A program made the translations under genes and the position numbers. Shown in pieces: positions 1 through 11,330 of a stretch of 64,000 bases of DNA; position 1 is the stretch's first letter; every line of letters begins with the position of its first letter. This DNA is from Hetaerina americana. Taxonomy: Eukaryota; Arthropoda; Insecta; Odonata; Calopterygidae. The notes under the pieces were generated by a model, which did not search any database, had not been told where the DNA came from, and saw nothing but the letters and a program-made list of their open reading frames with translations. The stretch covers positions 3,224,001 to 3,288,000 of the forward strand of contig JAKTNV010000024.1 of the NCBI GenBank assembly GCA_022747635.1, written 5' to 3'.

Positions 1-2640
1 CGGCGGTTGGACAAAGGAAGAGCCATAACTGAAATTAACAAGGCGGGTTCAGGTGGAGCATTTAGTGCATTCCAGAGTGAAATGATTTGAGAGTTTTCTC
101 TCCAAGGCATGCTTGAATCTATCCAGACTGAGGTGCAGGGAGACAGTCGGTGCTGTAATTTGAAAAAGGATTGCAGATGGAAATTGAGATGACGAAAATG
201 TCCATGCACCTTTATGGCGATGCTTATAGATGAAATAGTAATATACGTGAAGTCCATCTTAACGTCGTATACTTCACAAAAATAGAGTTTTTAGAGCTTA
301 CCGCTATGTATTTGCTCACATTTTATTGATTTAGTATTCCGAAATTTCGTGGTTAGTGTAGAAATACGGTGATTATGTTCTTCCTTTTTCTTTGTCCTCT
401 TAATAAATGTTTATATCGACGGTATCCTTGCAAAATTGAATATCAAAACTGATGGCAAATGACAATGACATGGAATTTATCAAAATCGTTTAGGAAAATC
501 GTGTGTACTTCGCACGTCTCAGTCGATGCACCGCAATATAGAACAGCTAAATTAGAATAAAGGTGTGTGCGTTAAAATATAGTAAATCAGCACTACGCAT
601 TGAAACGGAAATATTTTGAGTATAAACTAGCGTATTGATAGAAATTTGGCAACAGGATGGGCTTAAGTGAGTTAGTCTTTATATCCAAGTACCTAAATTA
701 AAATATTGTGATTAATCTCTATGCAAAGGTTTATGTTGCAGTCCTTTGATATTCGATCCTACCAAAAGCCAAGAGGAAACGATGTAAAAGATATTAAATG
801 GCTGCATTATAGATACTGATCAAAGGAGATGAAGTAAAATGAAATATTGTTTTTCTCCTTCTCTTTGAGCAGTCGAAGTGACTACGTCATTCATAAATCA
901 CCGATTTCATCTATGAGCTGCTAGCCAAAACTTCCAAATCTATCTTTACGTATATGTGTAGATGTTATGTTCCTCATTCCTTATGGTGAAATTAGTCAAA
1001 TAAGGTTAGAAAGTATAATACGATAAAAAGATTGTGTTTGCTGATGATGATGATACTTAAAATTATGTACGTAAATAGTGCCCTTTGTTACCTTGTAGAC
1101 GTAATTGTAAATCATACCAATCGATCCGCTCATTTCAATTCATGGAAGAAGATAATGATCTTTCCAAATCAGCATTATTGTGTTTTTAGCTTTGTTTTGT
1201 GAAAATAATTTGTCATGATACAAAAGCATTGTATTATCTCACATCATCGGGTTTTTGTAATCTCTCTGTTAATGTAACTATTGATATCTCCCTTTCCAAA
1301 ATTCACGTGCAATTCCTTTCATTTATCGGAGTCGGGAATTTTCGAATCTGTTGTCGGCTGTTAGAATTACTGCATACATATCTCGGTTTACTTTTCAATT
1401 TTCTTTTAATTTGATTAATATTTGTATAAAGGCAAAGTGTTTGTCTATTTGCCAGTAGATTTTACATAATCAATTCAAGTAATAGAAACAGACCCTTTTT
1501 TACGGAGAAAAGAAATGAACAAATGAATTTCGGAATATAGTCGAGAGATACAATATATATTTGAATTTTACATATAAAAGGTGTTTAGGGAGCATTTCGA
1601 AGCAAAACGAAAAAGTATACGTAGGTATAAATATTGTCATGATATTTATAGAGAAATATTTAACGAAGAGGAAGGGGGTGATGGATCTTACTGCATTACG
1701 TTAATAAAGCTGAGATGGTACTTATATAGATGTTATTATATTTTTGTCTACTTTGATGGTTGATATTTCGTAGAAAGATTACCCGAAATTCTCTTCAGTT
1801 ATTTTTATATTGTTTTGGACATTTCGAATTTAATTTCAAATGTTACTTTAGAATTAGATCTTATTATTGATAACCTATCCTACTGTATTAACTTATTTAT
1901 CCTTTTGGTTGTTGATGACTAACTCATTTCGGACGAAATGGATACTTGCAATGACCAAAGACTGCCTACATTCGTAGGATCGCTTTCCCTAACGGTTTTT
2001 TAGGCCAGAATGTTCCGCATTATAAAAAAATAAGTAATTATTATGAACTATTATTGATATTGGAGAAGATTAATACCACATTTGCTATTTCTATTCCTAT
2101 TAATCAAGATAATATATTTTTGTATCTGATGTACTCCCGAGATCCTGGACTTGAAACTTGAAGCTCTACTAAATTTAGGATTTTAGCAGATTAAAATTGG
2201 GTTTAAGGATGTCATTATTTTCGTTGTAAAGGATAAAATTTCCATCCGTAAATATATAAAATTATCCCTGAACCCTGTTTGTTTATTTTGAGGCAGTGAT
2301 AATCCTACTTCTTCTTAAGCCCTGTTAGTAGCAATGAAATAATATTTCAGATAACCGCATGCAGACTAGTCGGAATTATTATGCGTTTTGTGGAACACAA
2401 AAATGGGCGATGAGCTTCCGTATTTCTGCGTACCAAAATCCACTAAATGGCAATTAAATAGAATAAGAATTTTTATCAAAGAAAAAGAGACCCTTCCGAC
2501 TATCGTGAAAGAAGTAAATTTTATTTAAACTTACTGAGTATTGCATTACGTCATTTTCGTGTTCAAATTCTCTTCACCGGTTCGAGCAACGGTGAGTGCT
2601 TCAATCCATTTAAGAAATACGGACGTATGTGATCCAGACA
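1..2640. other. AT-rich DNA, no gene seen
   Basis: Short open frames only (up to about 70 codons), with AT-driven composition and no recognisable domain, RNA gene or long repeat. The first 90 bases read openly in frame 1 up to a TGA, but that peptide resembles nothing I recognise and the frame is cut by the window edge. Confidence 0.6.
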
Positions 2641-2945
2641 TTGTTCTCTGTTTATGGGTCGGTCACGTGTAGTGTAAGGCCTCACGAGATGGAGAGCGAA
2701 CCCGCGCACTCCACGTGATTACGTGGCGGGCCACGAAAGACCCGCGTTGGGCGGCCCGTGAGGGGACGCTGGCGGAGTGATTAGACACGCGCAAACTACG
2801 TCGGTATGCAGATCAATTACAGTGGGGTAAACATAGCCGTGCTTGGCGGAGGCGATGGACCAAAGTTACGACGGGTGTTGTTGTCTCGCAGAACCCTTGT
2901 TGCATCTGATGGTCGTCGTTGTCGCAACTCCACGCCTGTTTCTTT
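2641..2945. promoter_or_regulatory. CpG-dense, GC-rich patch with two E-box palindromes
   Basis: This patch stands out from its AT-rich surroundings by many CpG dinucleotides. It contains two CACGTG palindromes (2664-2669 and 2712-2717). The second is part of a 16-base inverted repeat, CCACGT-GATT-ACGTGG, at 2711-2726. A 62-codon open frame on the plus strand (2806-2994) starts inside it and matches no family I know. The composition could mark a promoter or a short exon of an unseen gene, or an old GC-rich repeat. Only the composition and the palindromes are observed; the regulatory role is inference. Confidence 0.25.
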
Positions 2946-4077
2946 TTTCATGCCGAATTTGTCTAAAAAAATTTCATTAATATTAATGGAATAATGAAGT
3001 ATGATCATATAGCACTTGATATTTTCCACTAAATATTTATTTTTTGTAAAATTCCTCACCTTATTATGCGTGCCTTCCACTACATTAGCTCTGAAACTGT
3101 GTATCTTAATTATATTAGAATTATCAACGCAACGATGGGAAAGAGAGAGCAATTATCCTGATGAAAATTCACTTAAACCATAAATGTAATGCTGTCTGCA
3201 TGAAGTTACAGAAAGAAGGAAAATGATTCTTCATTGCTTAAAAAATGGTAATTACTGTCGTGGAAGTAATTTGCGATTTTTGTTTGGTGTACTGTGTAGA
3301 TTTTGAGAATTACTTCACAAATAGACCTTATAGTTGATTTGTAAATTATCGAACGCATATGGCGATACATTTGAAACTTTCAAAGCGTGTGCTGAAGCAA
3401 CAATGCATGCGCCTTATAATTCCGGTCATCTAATTGGTATCCGAAAATCTCTTTGTGAGTGAAAGTTGAAAGTTAATCATTAACCGAAGTTTGTAAAAAG
3501 GATTCCTGGAAACCTTACAAATAGATGGAAGTGTTAATTTTAATTCCATGGTCAAAGCATAGGAAATTAAAAATATATCTTTAGTTTCGAGAAAGAGTTT
3601 TGAAGTAATGAATTCAGAACATTTCGCTCCGAGCACATTACAACACGCGACTGTTAAATTTTTTGGCGTTTATCTATAGAGAGCACGCGACAGAGAAACG
3701 GTTTTATTAACTCTCCTCCGAGAAGAAAACAGGGCTCAACATCCCGCGCAAATTCAAAGCACGAATGCCATTACCATTTAAGAGTGTCTCGCTCCTCCGT
3801 CGGCCACTCGTAACCAAAGTTGCCTTGGTTTTCGAGAGACGGGTGAAAGAGGGTTAGAGAAGACATGTCTCTACATGTCAGCCCTTTCTTTGTGTTTATG
3901 ATTCCACGAATGGAACTCGGGCATTGGCCAAGAGCCAAGCAAACGGCGGCATCAGGGCAAGCCTTCCCCCTTATTCATACCTGCAGTTGACATACACAGG
4001 CTGGCACTCGGTCGACATTCCATACCGCTTAAGAACGAGAAGCATCTCCTTCTTTTCACCACACGTGGGCGTGTATA
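2946..4077. other. No gene seen
   Basis: Mostly AT-rich sequence with a moderately GC-rich stretch near 3700-4060. No domain-like open frame, RNA gene or repeat with a second copy in this window was found. Confidence 0.55.
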
Positions 4078-4132
4078 CATATATATTATATATATAATAT
4101 ACATTTATATTATATATATGTATGTATATTAT
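4078..4132. repeat. TA-rich microsatellite, left flank of a mariner insertion
   Basis: Imperfect TA dinucleotide run ending in the TA target-site base pair of the adjoining mariner element. With the (TATG)n(TA)n run on the other side (4897-4951) it shows that the element landed inside a TA microsatellite, the expected target for a TA-specific transposase. Confidence 0.8.
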
Positions 4133-4133
4133 A

Positions 4134-4886
4134 CGAGGGTCATCCGGAAAGTAGTACCCGTTCGTGCCGCATGAAGTGCTGACGACGCGAGTAGCCGCTG
4201 GACGAGGTCAGATAGCTTCAGTGGCTTGTCTGCCTTCTCTGAGCCAAGTTGCGTGACGCTAGCATTGCCTGTGTTGTTTCTGTGATTGTTTACAATGTTT
4301 AAAAAAATTGAGAACGCCGCCAGTTGTGAAGTGAGGGCAGTGATTAAATTCCTCAATGCAAGAAACGTTCGCCCATGTGATATTCATCGCCAATTAAAGG
4401 AGGTGTATGGAGACAATGTAATGGACGAGTCGTCTGTTCGGCGGTGGTGTCGCAACTTCAACATGGGGAGGGGGAACACACACGACGATGAGCGTTCGGG
4501 GAGACCGTCTGTCATTACAGACCAACTGGTGAGCTCAGTTGACGAATTCGTGAGGAACGATCGGCGCGTCACAATTGATGACATCTGTGAGCATTTTCCC
4601 AATGTTTCTCGAACAATTGTTCATGAAATTGTTAAACACCATCTGCATTATGCAAAAATTTGTGCAAGATGGGTCCCTCGCGTATCTCAATGAGCTGGCG
4701 GCGAAGGACTATGCAGCAGGAATACAGAAACTTGTCACACGTTATGACAAATGCCTTAATTTGCTTGGAGATTATGTTGAGAAGTAGTTTAAAGTATCCT
4801 CTTTCAAATAAAATTTTTTATGTTTGTTAATATTTACTTTTGTGTCTTTATTTCACGAACGGGTACTACTTTCCGGATGACCCTCG
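4134..4886 (+). mobile_element. Mariner derivative lacking the catalytic core (copy 1 of 2)
   Basis: A 753-bp element with perfect 33-bp terminal inverted repeats (4134-4166 and 4854-4886), starting CGAGGGTCATCCGGAAAG, flanked on both sides by the TA target-site duplication typical of mariner. Inside is the N-terminal DNA-binding half of a mariner transposase, then an abrupt jump to the C-terminal tail (motif RYDKCLNLLGDYVEK in another frame) and a short 3' end with an AATAAA near 4808. The whole DDD catalytic region, roughly 600 bp in a full mariner, is absent. A second copy at 10409-11151 shares the same internal deletion and differs by one 10-bp indel and two substitutions by eye, so both are recent and must have been moved by transposase made elsewhere. 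Confidence 0.95.
4295..4693 (+). pseudogene. Mariner transposase, DNA-binding N-terminus only
   Basis: The frame starts at the ATG at 4295 (MFKKIENAASC...) and runs 132 codons. Residues about 5-55 contain the first helix-turn-helix (…SSVRRWCRNF…), followed by a basic linker with GRPS, and residues about 85-125 contain the second helix-turn-helix (…DDICEHFPNVSRTIVHEIV…). It ends in ICARWVPRVSQ at the deletion junction. The remaining C-terminal tail lies just downstream in another frame. In a complete mariner this bipartite domain binds the terminal inverted repeats and the missing part carries the three catalytic aspartates. The product could at most bind DNA. Whether it is expressed is unknown; no promoter was identified. 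Confidence 0.85.
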
Positions 4887-4896
4887 TATATACGTA

Positions 4897-4916
4897 TATG
4901 TATGTATGTATGTATG

Positions 4917-4951
<35 letters not shown>
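4897..4951. repeat. (TATG)n followed by (TA)n microsatellite
   Basis: Six TATG units (4897-4920) followed by an uninterrupted TA run (4921-4951), directly right of the mariner insertion. Confidence 0.95.
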
Positions 4952-4955
<4 letters not shown>

Positions 4956-4960
4956 ACCCA

Positions 4961-7900
4961 TATATTTTTTTATCCCCCTGTTTTTCCTCTATCTTTGGGC
5001 ATATTCATCGAAGTCCGCGACAACGGAATAAATGAGTGGTGGCTCACCTCCATTCCGGGTCTCGCTTCGCGCCCGCGGATCGATCGGGCTTATTTCATGT
5101 GACTTACCCCTCTTATCCCGCCCGCTCCCCTCTCCTCTTACATCCCTCTCGTCAAAAACCTACTCGAGAAATATACTTCGCTCCCTTTTTTTTGTCTTCA
5201 AACTCGTCACTTTCTCTTCTCGTGGCCGTCGCATTTGAGGCCACCTTAGATTTTTCGTGCATTTATTCAACTGTATTATTTTATTTAAGCGCGTCACGCA
5301 AGCCGAAAACTTTTTTTATCAATTTTCGGCTAAAATTTCTTGGATCTCTTCTCCGTAAGATTTTCGCCGTCATTTGAAGCATGCATCCAATTTCAATATA
5401 TGCTCAAGGCGATTTCAGTTCTTTGTACGACTTGCGCTGCGACGGTGTCTTTTTGGAAGAAGCAATTGAGGTGCCCTTATTCCGTTTCTTACATTTTCAT
5501 GCCTCTTAATTCTGAAACATATTTTGTTTAACGACAAAAACTCACATATATGTCAATTTTATACTCCAAAAGGTAATATCAGAAATTATACCTTTGGATA
5601 TTCAATAGTGGTTTGGAGACGTTGTTAATAAAAAATAAAATTCAGCTTTCCTATTTATCTATTTCATATATTCGTGTGACCATCAGCTGAGAAAAGACCA
5701 TGTTGGATTGGTTTTTGGGTCCAAGCACTGCTAGTAATTTTTTATATGAAATTTGCAGAATGCTAAGTTTTGGAAAAAATCATATTTTATTCAAGTTAAT
5801 GCTGAATTTGGCAAAGGACTTAATTGGTGGTATGCATATATTTTCAGTGAATTTAGCTAGAAATTGTTGGCAAAATATGTGGTAATTTAGATAATTTTTT
5901 AAACAAGGTACAAGGTAAAAAAACGTACGTTGTTCTACCCAGAGTGCCTATTTGAAATCTTCATAAAGAGTACGGAAGTATTCTTTCCTTCTCTCTCACT
6001 CTAACCTAAAATGCTTGTAAGTTTTTGGCAAAAATACCTTTTTCCTTTCTTAAAAATGAACCTTGAAATGGTTATTTAATTTCACAGAGAAATTGAGACT
6101 TTAAATAATTTATTTGACCAAACACCCACGGTTGAATTTCCAAGACTGGTTGATGGATTAGTAATGTGTATTAGCATAATTTTCACGATCTATTCATTCT
6201 ATTATTATAGTTTAAAATTAACCTTTATATTATTGTTTGCCACCTCTAGGTTACAGTCTTTTGAATGCTGACTTTTAAACTATATATATATTTGACAACC
6301 GTTGAATGCTTTCATCAGTTTTTTCTTTGCCAACTATGATGTAATTTTATTCTCGATCGTTTTCTTTCTGCAGACTAATATTCATTTTAAAATCTGTATT
6401 TAAAAGATAGGACCATCCACTTTTATTTTTACCATTAATTTACTGAATTGATGGCCAAACAGTAACCAGCAGGTAGCCTGTAGTAAAAACACAAAGTTAG
6501 GAAATGCTTCTGTCGCCCAAAGATCCGTCTATTGCCTGCCAAAAATGTCTCCAAAATCCTCTGTTGAAAATTATTTGGTTAGATTTTGAAAAGGAAGAAT
6601 TCAGAGCATTTGTATGCATTTTGTTATTTTTTGTTTCAACTCGCTTTAAAAGCCACTATCGGAAAGGTTACATCTGCGTTCATATTTGGAGAAAGCCTCC
6701 CTTTCCAAGCGATCTCGAAAAACGGCTCTTTTTAACATTTCTTGGAGTTTTATGTTTCACCCTGCACTAGAGATGGAGAATTAAAAGAAGAAATTGACAA
6801 TACCTCCTGAAATAAATAGAAAAAAGGATATGCTTTTTAATTTATTATTTTGGCAGAAAAAATAATTTTGATGTTTTTACGTTCGTTAATGCTTTTTCCT
6901 TGCATATATTTACATTATTACTAATAAATGGGTATATATATAGCTGGATTTCGCTGAATTAGTCGTTTTTCGAAATAACTGGAGGCAAAGGTGGACAAGA
7001 AGGGCACCGTCGTAGGATTGAGCGGTATTTTTCATGAGAAAATTGACAAGGGAGGAAAGGGGTAAAGGAAGTATGCCTGGGTGTGAGTGGGTTGTGGAAA
7101 TTTCCAGCATAGGAAGAAGAGTGGAGAGGACGTGGGTAGTGAGGATGGAGAGGTTGTGGAGGGGCTGAGAGAATCAGAGAAACTGGGAAATGCCGTATGA
7201 GGGGCGAGGGTGCGGTAGAAGTGGTAGGAGGGTAGAAAAGTAGTAGTGGAATAGAGAGAGGCAGGGAAGATTAAAAAAATAATTAAACGCACAATCGGCA
7301 ATGTTAATCAATACTTTTTCGCGAATTGTTTCAGACTTCAGATTACTATTTTGTAGGAAATAGGTCGTAGGTAAATGGCTTGATTTGTGTGTATAAAGTT
7401 AATTTTAACTATAAAGAGAAACAACTAATGACTGCTGTATCCAGTTTTAACTCTTTTTCATTTTTGGTTCTCAATCAAGCGTGTACTTTCATACTATAAA
7501 ATGCGCGTTAACTCTGTATGCTTGAATGTAGACGCTGGAAGTATATCATTGTCTGGAATAGTGTGAATACCTTTAAGGACAATTTTTTACTTATTAAAAT
7601 AAAAAAAGCGTTGCTTTTTCTACTTTGAACCTGGACTGTACTTCTATTAGACGCCTCTCCCTTAAAAGCCAATCCACCTATTTTCATATTTTGAAAATTT
7701 TTAATTCGTCTTTCACTTTATAACGTTCAAACCATAGATGGCTACAATAGAAATCCCACTCCTGGAAAAATATCTTATGATAAGGTTTATGTATGTTAGC
7801 GTGTATGCACCTTACTCTGAGACTTTGTGAGCCATTACTTGAATGCTATTTATAACGCCCATTTCAGAATGAAGTTCCAAAGTAATTATCGTGATATGTT

Positions 7901-10360
7901 CCAGTCGTGTTGCGATCGCTTAAAGGTGATGGTGTGACTGTGGTAGTAGGAGGAAAGGGTAAAGAAAGGGAACCCCTGGGTCGGAGAGTTGTTCCACTCT
8001 AAGGTGCCATGGGACCTAACTTTCCCTTCTGTGACAGGCCGTATTTTCACGTCCCCTCAAACTTCCTTCCGACTAACGATCAGAGTACCACCAGAAATAG
8101 CGCTTGATATCAGCCATATTTTGTGGCTATGGAAACGGGAATAGCATCCGATATGAGTCCGATTCCCATAAATCACTACTGGAATTTTTATATCTCAACA
8201 GCTATTATCCCTTACACATCATTATTTGACCTGTTTTTCTTTGTTAGCCAACTCATGAATTCAAGGTGGAAACACTGGGGTGAGAGTTAGTACGGACCGG
8301 AATTTCAGCGTATGGTGCTTCTTTTGGAACTCATCCGTGTTATTTGGAATAAACCGTGTATCCATTAAAACGTGTGTACAGGTATGTTACCGTTTATCAG
8401 AAATAATTTTCAAACAAGAAAAGTTTCGTTCTACTGGGTGACTGTAGATGAAAGAGTACTCATTGAGTCAAAGTTCTTTGATAGAGTTACGCATAGATTT
8501 AAACGCACATGATTATATTTTTAATTTCATCGGTAAGATTTTCTGCCTATTGCTGCAGTTAAAATGCCACATTTGGCTTCCATTATATTAGATATTTTTT
8601 CAAAGAACCAGATGAGGACTAGGATAAAAAATATTATGTCACAAATGAAGGAAAAAAAACGCAGATAAGTACTTGCTTAGTGCTAATGGGTTTTTCGTAT
8701 CTAATAAAATAAAAAATGGAGGCGCTTAAAGTGAATCTTCTTGAGCGTTTAAGGTCACATGAACAATGCTACCCGAGGTCAGAGGAAAAATTTAATTATT
8801 AATCCAACACGCTTTTCGGGCGCCGGACGAGCAGTAGGACTCCTCTTCCTTGGCGAAGCGCTGCCCCTCAGATGCCTATGGCTGCTTGCCTCATCACACC
8901 TTTCCTCCATTTACTCGCCACGCGTCATCACCACCTTGCTCAAAGAACCGTGGCCTTTTTTTAATCATCCATTTCTTTTTCACTCTTTCCTCTTTACTCC
9001 TCTTCTCTCTTTCTCCTCGTCTCATCGTCTCTATCTTTATCGGTTGTTTGTTGGAATTATTTTAATATTGATATTCCAGAGAGATATGTGAAGGATATCT
9101 CCAGGCCGAAAAAATATTTAAAAATATTTTTGTAGTGAAATGAATATTTGGTTATATTATCTGAAGGAATGATTAAATCTGTCAAGATTCTATCCTACCC
9201 GACTGTGAAATACCGCAGAAGTTCGGGTTCACAGCATGCTTAAACTGAAACTAGAATGATACAGAAATGATCCAAATAATTTATACGAACTTGGGTTTGA
9301 TCAATTACAAGTGGGCTTTTCGGAGGGGTTCCCATTGGAAATAGGAAGGCAGATTCACTCTTACACGGGAAGGATTTCCTTATCCCGTACGCATGATAAT
9401 GCAGTGAGTCAAAGATTTTAATTGTTTTTTTGGGGGGCGTTTCAAAGTTGTTAGTCAATAATTTTCTTAAAGCAGGAGAGATTCTTATTTTGGTTGATAA
9501 AGCCGTAATTATGCCTAATTTTATTATGTGATGTATTGATTATAAGGATTAGGTTATCATTATTTTAGCGATTAATTTAAAAAATATTTATTTCATATCA
9601 TGTTAATTAAATTAGTAACACATTATGGAAGAAGAATTGTATTCGGTCATTCGCTTGTCGTTCATGATGTGAATAGTTTTGTACAACGAATACACTGGGG
9701 ATATAAGTAGTTCCAACTGAACTATTCTCAGATTTTGATGCGAAAGAATTTCTGCTTAAATTCTCGGGCGAATGCAATTTAGTTATTGCACGTAGCTTTG
9801 GTGTTTCATGTTCTAGCTCTTACAATTAGATGAGAAAAATGAGGTAGAAACGTTCGCCCTTAAAAATAACCTAGGTTGACTGGTTTTCTTTCTCGTGTGG
9901 TTAATTTTTTGCTGTAGTCTGGCAGATCCAGGCCTTTTACCTTAAAATCTGAAGACGAATGAAAGATGGAAGCATTCTTGCGAGCATGTGGGCAAATAAA
10001 AGAAATAGGTATTGCGGGGAAATAATTGTTAGGATGACATAATTATAAATCAGGGAATCGTGAATTTGAGTAGGGCGAGGAATATTCGAGAGCAAAGCTA
10101 ACTGGGAGAGTAGACGAGGGTGGAGAGGAAGTGAAAATGAGAGAGTGGGGGAGAGGATAAGTGGAAAGGCTTCAAGAGGAAGAGATGGTCGTAGTTCGTG
10201 TGTTGGCACCACTCATGGGGGGTAATAACGAGAGAGCGGAAAAATGGGTTTTATTTTGTGACTAACTGTCGTATGGGGGCTGATGGTGGGGGATTTTTTA
10301 ATCTTGTTAGTTTGGTTTTTATTTCTTGCGATCCCTAGTGGAGCCTTGGAGTGTGAGATA
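4961..10360. other. Long non-coding stretch, no gene seen
   Basis: AT-rich sequence with scattered short open frames of no recognisable content. 5036-5230 and 8815-9040 are locally GC- or CT-rich, which creates somewhat longer but low-complexity frames. The purine-rich block at 7045-7270 is listed separately. No RNA gene or transposon remnant was recognised. Confidence 0.5.
7045..7270. other. Purine-rich block (plus strand)
   Basis: About 225 bp composed largely of A and G on the plus strand, with many GAG and GTGG words. It is one of a recurring class in this window (others near 10070-10215, 42955-43500, 48710-48985 and 50590-50720). The 89-codon minus-strand frame across it is Ser/Pro/Phe-rich and looks like a by-product of composition. 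Confidence 0.6.
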
Positions 10361-10408
10361 TGGTCAGAGAAAGAAAAAGGTAGGGATGGAGAAGGAGAAA
10401 GGGAGATA

Positions 10409-11151
10409 CGAGGGTCATCCGGAAAGTAGTACCCGTTCGTGAAATAAAGACACAAAAGTAAATATTAACAAACATAAAAAATTTTATTTGAAAGAGGATA
10501 CTTTAAACTACTTCTCAACATAATCTCCAAGCAAATTAAGGCATTTGTCATAACGTGTGACAAGTTTTTGTATTCCTGCTGCATAGTCCTTCGCCGCCAG
10601 CTCATTGAGATACGCGAGGGACCCATCTTGCACAAATTTTTGCATAATGCAGATGGTGTTTAACAATTTCATGAACAATTGTTCGAGAAAATGCTCACAG
10701 ATGTCATCAATTGTGACGCGCCGATCGTTCCTCACGAATTCGTCAACTGAGCTCACCAGTTGGTCTGTAATGACAGACGGTCTCCCCGAACGCTCATCGT
10801 CGTGTGTGTTCCCCCTCCCCATGTTGAAGTTGCGACACCACCGCCGAACAGACGACTCGTCCATTACATTGTCTCCATACACCTCCTTTAATTGGCGATG
10901 AATATCACATGGGCGAACGTTTCTTGCATTGAGGAATTTAATCACTGCCCTCACTTCACAACTGGCGGCGTTCTCAATTTTTTTAAACATTGTAAACAAT
11001 CACAGAAACAACACAGGCAATGCTAGCGTCACGCAACTTGGCTCAGAGGAGGCAGACAAGCCACTGAAGCTATCTGACCTCGTCCAGCGGCTACTCGCGT
11101 CGTCAGCACTTCATGCGGCACGAACGGGTACTACTTTCCGGATGACCCTCG
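10409..11151 (-). mobile_element. Mariner derivative lacking the catalytic core (copy 2 of 2)
   Basis: A 743-bp element with the same perfect 33-bp terminal inverted repeats as the copy at 4134-4886, in the opposite orientation, flanked by TA on both sides (10407-10408 and 11152-11153). It carries the identical internal deletion. Compared with copy 1 it lacks 10 bp within the second helix-turn-helix and shows two substitutions, one of them synonymous in the C-terminal tail (CAG versus CAA for Gln). It sits inside a long GA-rich tract (left flank about 10360-10406, right flank 11154-11330). The near-identity suggests very recent mobilisation in trans. Confidence 0.95.
10508..10990 (-). CDS. 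Open 160-codon frame: mariner DNA-binding domain joined to C-terminal tail
   Basis: The ATG at 10990 matches the start of the copy at 4295. Residues 1 to about 100 are the native N-terminal mariner sequence with the first helix-turn-helix and the GRPS linker. A 10-bp deletion after DDICEHF, relative to the other copy, then shifts the frame. About 23 out-of-frame residues follow (starting LEQLFMKL), after which the frame meets the native C-terminal tail (LAYLNELAAKDY...GDYVEK) in its proper frame. The frame is therefore fully open although the catalytic core is gone. A protein made from it would lack the second recognition helix and could not cut DNA. Whether it is translated is unknown. It may be a chance open frame, or a DNA-binding competitor of the active transposase. 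Confidence 0.45.
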   Translation of the reverse strand: MFKKIENAASCEVRAVIKFLNARNVRPCDIHRQLKEVYGDNVMDESSVRRWCRNFNMGRGNTHDDERSGRPSVITDQLVSSVDEFVRNDRRVTIDDICEHFLEQLFMKLLNTICIMQKFVQDGSLAYLNELAAKDYAAGIQKLVTRYDKCLNLLGDYVEK

Positions 11152-11153
11152 TA

Positions 11154-11330
11154 GAAATGAAAAGAGATAAAGAGAGAAGGCGGAGAGAAAAGAAGTGAAA
11201 GACAGAAAGGGGAAAGGGAGAAAGTGAGAAAGGGATTAGAGATAAAGAAAAGAAGAGAGAAAGAGAGATAGAGGAAGAGGGAGAGATAGAAATGGAGAGA
11301 GGAATGAAGTGAGGTAGAGAAAAAGATAGA
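11154..11330. repeat. GA-rich polypurine tract
   Basis: About 175 bp of almost pure purine on the plus strand, made of irregular GA, GAAA and GGGA units. Similar sequence lies on the other side of the mariner insertion (10360-10406), so it was one tract before the insertion. Such tracts can form triplex or other non-B DNA. Confidence 0.85.

Noticed and set aside
1..90. A C-terminal coding exon at the window start
   Set aside because: The 29-codon frame has protein-like composition but matches no family I know and is cut by the window edge, so there is no way to support it.
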